Assembly: GCA_903946925.1 (NCBI GenBank)
Contig: CAJAXK010000443.1
Span: 1-44,734 of the forward strand
Reading direction: 5' to 3'
Source of the DNA: an uncultured Bacteroidales bacterium
GTDB taxonomy: Bacteria > Bacteroidota > Bacteroidia > Bacteroidales > UBA4417
DNA: 44,734 nucleotides
Below the pieces are notes generated by a model that was not told the origin of the DNA, searched no databases, and saw nothing but the letters and a program-made list of their open reading frames with translations. Shown here one piece after another: positions 41,757 through 44,734 of this stretch. The first letter of the stretch is position 1. Each line of letters begins with the position of its first letter. Both the position numbers and the translations under genes were made by a program.

Positions 41757-42530
41757 TCACTTTCCCGAAAAAGAAACCTCAAAAGCATTGGCACCATTTT
41801 TACAAGCTTTCAGCATGGCATCCTGGTTTTGCATAATTTGCCCGCCGGTTTCGTTCCAATCCCATAAATTTGGGGTTTCGAACCATTTTTCGATGTTCAT
41901 GGTAATAGTAAATTCATTTCTGGTAGGGTTGGTTTGTATATTTAATGGGAGCGTTACCTTAAAATAATTTTGATAAAAAACAGTCCCTTCATCGTTCATA
42001 CCAATACCAAGGTGTAGGTTAAACGGTTTTATTGTATCGCCGGTAGCTTTCCATTTCCCGTTCATTTTCATATAATGATACCCGCCGCCCATCATATCCG
42101 GCCAAAACATATCCCGTTCGGGAGGGTTGACAAACAAACCGATTTTGTTTTTTGCCTCATTTATCCCAAAAACAAATGAAATGCTTGAGTAGCTTGTAAC
42201 CGGCAATAGGTCTGTTGGGGTCCATTCCAAAGTGGCAGGAATGTCAATGTCAACATAGTGGATTGCACTGTCGGATTCTATCGTAAACACTTGCCCATCA
42301 GAAGTAATAAGTTGTACTTCCGAAATAAAATACTGCAATTCGTCAACCTGATATATATTTCCAGCTTTATTGGTGTATTTCATTGTGCCCTTTTGCAATT
42401 GCGCACCATCCACATTGGTTTTAAAAACAAAAAGTGGAGTTATGGGTTCAACTTTTTCGTCGTTACACGAAACGAGGAGTAACATTAAAACAATAAGGGA
42501 AAAGGTAAATTGATAGCGTTGAGGGGTCAT
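41757..42530 (-). CDS. MbnP-family copper-binding lipoprotein
   Basis: 257 residues from ATG 42530; a TTG at 42557 would overlap the promoter. The lipoprotein signal ends in LLLVSCNDEK (Cys22). The mature part fits the MbnP-like family: FVFKTNVDGAQLQ, YQVDELQYFISEVQLIT, SYSSISFVFGIN, and MFWPDMMGGGYHYMKMNGKW (141-160), where other members have MxWxWxxGY; Trp143 is kept and the second Trp is lost. In methanotrophs MbnP binds copper after its partner MbnH converts a Trp to kynurenine. The neighbouring MauG-type gene completes the pair. Role in copper handling outside methanobactin loci is inferred. A -7 element lies 25 nt upstream. Confidence 0.85.
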   Translation of the reverse strand: MTPQRYQFTFSLIVLMLLLVSCNDEKVEPITPLFVFKTNVDGAQLQKGTMKYTNKAGNIYQVDELQYFISEVQLITSDGQVFTIESDSAIHYVDIDIPATLEWTPTDLLPVTSYSSISFVFGINEAKNKIGLFVNPPERDMFWPDMMGGGYHYMKMNGKWKATGDTIKPFNLHLGIGMNDEGTVFYQNYFKVTLPLNIQTNPTRNEFTITMNIEKWFETPNLWDWNETGGQIMQNQDAMLKACKNGANAFEVSFSGK

Positions 42531-42554
42531 TTTTCTGTTTTGGTTTAAAACGCA

Positions 42555-42562
42555 CAAAATTA
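42555..42562 (-). promoter_or_regulatory. -7 promoter element for the mbnP-like/dihaem gene pair
   Basis: TAATTTTG on the minus strand matches TAnnTTTG, 24 nt before the ATG at 42530. Confidence 0.6.
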
Positions 42563-42674
42563 GCCAATATTACACATCAAACTTCCCTGATTCCATGCAA
42601 GATGTTTTTTTGATGTGCTGAGGGGATCTTAGAGTTTTTAGGTGTTTTCCTGAATGTTTTTCCACTTTCTGTTT

Positions 42675-43170
42675 CTTGTCCTTTTGTCTTGACACAAAAG
42701 TACCAAAAAGTCAAGGCTTTATATAAATTTTACACATCTGTACACCTTGGTAAATACCCGCAAAACATGGCTTGACAGTTTGGGTACAACATCCTTGGAG
42801 CAGGTGAAGCTGTGTTTTGCTACGCACGTGCCCGCGCGATTTACCATCGGCTACATCTGCGTAAAATTTCTATAAGGCCAGTCCCTACAACCTCAAAATC
42901 TACAATATTTACCCAGAGCCTTCCGAACCGGTTTTGCCCCAGGCAAGGACTATCTTGCGAAGGACAGGCCTTATAAAAATACGATAGCGGTTCTTAGACG
43001 GAGGTATGTGCGGGAGGCATGTGCGTAGCAATACACAGCAACGACAAAAGTTTGGAATTGTGCCATATCAAATGCCTTGTATTGCGGGAAGATAACTTCG
43101 GCTTAGAAACGCAACGTATTTTTATAAAGCCTTGATTTTTTGTTACTTTTTGATCAAGCAAAAAGTAAGA
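42675..43170. repeat. ~496-bp imperfect palindrome (long inverted repeat)
   Basis: The left arm (about 42675-42890) and the reverse complement of the right arm (about 42957-43170) align along their length. Shared stretches are TCAAGGCTTTATA, CCCGCAA, TTGCTACGCAC with GCTGTGT before it, and TATAAGGCC. Each tip is itself a small palindrome (CTTTTG...CAAAAG; CTTTTTG...CAAAAAG). The centre is ~65 bp. No gene is seen. Transcribed, it would form a long hairpin. Confidence 0.8.
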
Positions 43171-43286
43171 GAATGTATTCAAATCGATAATACCAATCAA
43201 GAAGTAAATTCTAATCACTTTTCCGTCAAGCAATAAACTAGCACATCAAAAAAACTTATAGCCTGATTCCACTCTCAATTTGTTGC

Positions 43287-43294
43287 TATCTTTG
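43287..43294 (+). promoter_or_regulatory. -7 promoter element for the Smr-domain gene
   Basis: TATCTTTG followed by CACCCCCC matches TAnnTTTG and gives a leader of ~90 nt. The sequence closely resembles the one before efp. Confidence 0.65.
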
Positions 43295-43390
43295 CACCCC
43301 CCAAAAATCAGTTCACAAATTTGATTGATAAGCTGAATCGCTATTTCTAATTTGGTTTTTAGGCAACCCTTTTCATAAAAAAATACAGAC

Positions 43391-44482
43391 ATGAAATTTA
43401 AACCAGGAGATAAAGTAAGGTTTCTGAACTCAACAGGGGGCGGGACGGTAGTAAAAGAGATCAATGCATTTATGGTTTCGGTCGAAATTGAAGATGGTTT
43501 CGAGATACCAACCCTTAGCAGTGAGCTTGTTGCCATTGAACCGGCTGGCACTTCGGGCGATTTGTTCTTGAACAAAAACGAAAGGCGGAGTGAAATTCCG
43601 GTAAAAAAGGAAGAACCAAAGCCTGAAGTTGTTGAGGATGAAAGGCTGAGCAAAATCGTGCTTCGTGGCGAGGGCCAACAAATGTCGAACGGGGTTTTTC
43701 TTGCCTGGGTCCCACAGGATCAGCAGCGTTTGCTTACCGGCGGTATTGATGTATATTTGGTAAACAACACTTTACACGACATACTCTACACCTTTTTTAT
43801 CAAAAATGCTGATGGGAATTTTTCGGGCATGGATTATGGCTCGGTTCCACCTGATTCGAAAATTGTGATTGAGAGCATTGTTCGCGACGATATTGGGCTA
43901 TGGTCGAATGGGGTGGTTCAGGTAGTTTTCTTTTCCGATGAAAATGAAAAAGTACTCATGCCTGTTAGTGCTACATTCAGGATAAAAGGTTCTGTCTTTT
44001 TTCAGGAAGGCAGCTACCACGAAACCCGTTTCCTGGCCAACCGCAAATCAATTATTTATACAGTTTGCGAATTAAACAGGATACCAAGCACTTACGAACA
44101 GCTACTGATAGAAAAAGAGAACCAGCAACCCATCCCGGCCGCGGCAGTGCGCTTTAAGCCCGAAACCGCTATTGATAATTATCGCACCGCCCCGGGCGAA
44201 GCTGAAATTGATTTGCATATTTCGGCTTTGCGCGATGAATACGGAAAACTTACGCCCCACGACATACTTACCATACAAATGGGCGTTTTTGAACGCATGT
44301 TGGATAGCGCAATTGCATTCAGGTTCAATAAAGTGGTTTTTATTCACGGTATCGGTAACGGAACTTTAAAACAAGCCATAATTAAACGCCTTGCCGAATA
44401 TGAAGATATTGAATTCCGTACAGCATCCTTTGCTAAATATGGAAATGGCGCGGTTGAACTTTTGTTAAGGAAAAACCAATAG
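43391..44482 (+). CDS. DUF2027/Smr-domain protein
   Basis: 363 residues. The N-terminus (MKFKPGDKVRFLNSTGGGTVVK) resembles the MutS2-type small beta-barrel/KOW-like segment. A DUF2027 beta-rich domain follows (about 85-245: ISNGVFLAWVP-like, YTFFIKNADGNFSG). The Smr domain occupies about 272-363, with IDLH (274-277) and HGIGNGTLK (319-327), the metal-independent endonuclease motif. Smr domains nick or cleave structured nucleic acid; their role in this architecture is not established. ATG 43391 is the sole sensible start. The gene stands alone, with a repeat array directly after its stop codon. Confidence 0.9.
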   Translation: MKFKPGDKVRFLNSTGGGTVVKEINAFMVSVEIEDGFEIPTLSSELVAIEPAGTSGDLFLNKNERRSEIPVKKEEPKPEVVEDERLSKIVLRGEGQQMSNGVFLAWVPQDQQRLLTGGIDVYLVNNTLHDILYTFFIKNADGNFSGMDYGSVPPDSKIVIESIVRDDIGLWSNGVVQVVFFSDENEKVLMPVSATFRIKGSVFFQEGSYHETRFLANRKSIIYTVCELNRIPSTYEQLLIEKENQQPIPAAAVRFKPETAIDNYRTAPGEAEIDLHISALRDEYGKLTPHDILTIQMGVFERMLDSAIAFRFNKVVFIHGIGNGTLKQAIIKRLAEYEDIEFRTASFAKYGNGAVELLLRKNQ

Positions 44483-44594
44483 GATGTGGGAGGTGGGAGG
44501 TCGGATGTGCGATGTCGGATGTCGGATGTCGGATGTCGGATTTCGGATTTCGGATTTCGGATGTCGGATTTCGGATGTCGGATTTCGGATTGGG
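44483..44594 (+). repeat. GGATGTC-type heptamer repeats directly after the Smr gene stop
   Basis: The stop codon TAG is followed at once by GATGTGGGAGGTGGGAGG and then GGATGTC/GGATTTC units in 7-bp phase up to the IS-like end at 44595. Confidence 0.9.
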
Positions 44595-44734
44595 TGTCCT
44601 ATCATGAAATAGGTTGACAAGAAGTTTAGTTCATAACTTTACAATTTGTCAAAAATGGGACAGAACAAAGTGCGACGCACCTTCAGTGAACCTTTCAAGC
44701 GGGAGAAGGTTAAAATGCTTGAAGATAGACAAAT
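44595..44734 (+). mobile_element. Left end of an IS3-family-like insertion sequence (partial)
   Basis: The left end begins TGTCCTATCATGAAATAGG, a TG-starting terminal inverted repeat candidate, and leads within 60 bp to a transposase ORF. The rest lies beyond the window, so the other end and target duplication cannot be checked. It is inserted at the edge of the heptamer-repeat array. Confidence 0.65.
44655..44734 (+). CDS. Transposase OrfA-type, IS3 family (partial)
   Basis: 26 codons are visible from ATG 44655: MGQNKVRRTFSEPFKREKV then KMLEDRQ. The pattern R-R-x-F-S-E-x-F-K-R-E-x-V matches the N-terminal helix-turn-helix of IS3-family OrfA (Tnp-1-type) proteins. It runs off the right edge. 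Confidence 0.7.
   Translation, partial: MGQNKVRRTFSEPFKREKVKMLEDRQ

Overview
The window looks like a chromosomal segment of a Bacteroidota (Bacteroidetes) bacterium, probably a member of the Bacteroidia/Marinilabiliales-like environmental lineages. Support comes from a SusC/SusD pair, type IX secretion C-terminal domains on two secreted proteins, lipoboxes on many exported proteins, futalosine-pathway MqnE, promoters of the TTG-N18/19-TAnnTTTG type, and start regions without Shine-Dalgarno sequences. The exact genus cannot be read from the sequence alone.

Region by region. (1) 1-10700, all minus strand: a polysaccharide-utilisation locus with a reg_prop/Y_Y_Y/HTH sensor-regulator, SusC, SusD, a Big_5+LamG lipoprotein, and a GH144-like glycoamylase-domain lipoprotein cut by the left edge; a strong terminator/attenuator sits just before the last gene. 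(2) 10995-14273, plus strand: a coiled-coil exported protein, a nested tandem-repeat array, then efp and an lpxD-like acyltransferase ended by a bidirectional terminator. (3) 14347-17942, minus: two paralogous Wzz-type chain-length proteins and an O-antigen ligase/polymerase-like protein from one consensus promoter. (4) 18027-24248: an orphan plus-strand terminator, a DUF2892 protein, mntP, a T9SS cargo protein and a 1260-residue PKD/CUB/GEVED protein with a dockerin-like tail. (5) 24308-27669: an ECF sigma factor followed by three small Cys/His-rich membrane proteins in two terminator-bounded sub-units, divergent from a membrane protein with four Arg/Ser-rich N-terminal repeats. (6) 28513-34952: M16 protease, FMN-dependent flavoprotein and amidase lipoprotein, separated by repeat-laden non-coding DNA. 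(7) 35303-39747: tRNA-Ser(GCT) with its terminator, an outer-membrane beta-barrel protein, mqnE, and a secreted trypsin-fold protease. (8) 40403-42562: an MbnP-like copper-binding lipoprotein with a MauG/MbnH-like dihaem enzyme. (9) 42675-44734: a ~496-bp imperfect palindrome, an Smr-domain protein, a GGATGTC-type repeat array and the start of an IS3-like element cut by the right edge.

The most unusual content is non-coding. Five genes (ending at 12215, 37812, 40403, 41757 and 44482) are followed directly after the stop codon by arrays of short G/T-rich units on the coding strand; none of them has a visible hairpin terminator, whereas genes with hairpin terminators lack such arrays. There are also dispersed palindromic repeats (31.4, 35.2, 39.9 and 40.3 kb), a MITE-like element bounded by inverted repeats (27.7 kb) with relatives near 39.8-40.1 kb, and the long palindrome at 42.7-43.2 kb. 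Among protein systems the best candidates for follow-up are the ECF-sigma/small membrane protein locus with its divergent RS-repeat membrane protein, and the MbnP/MbnH-like pair.
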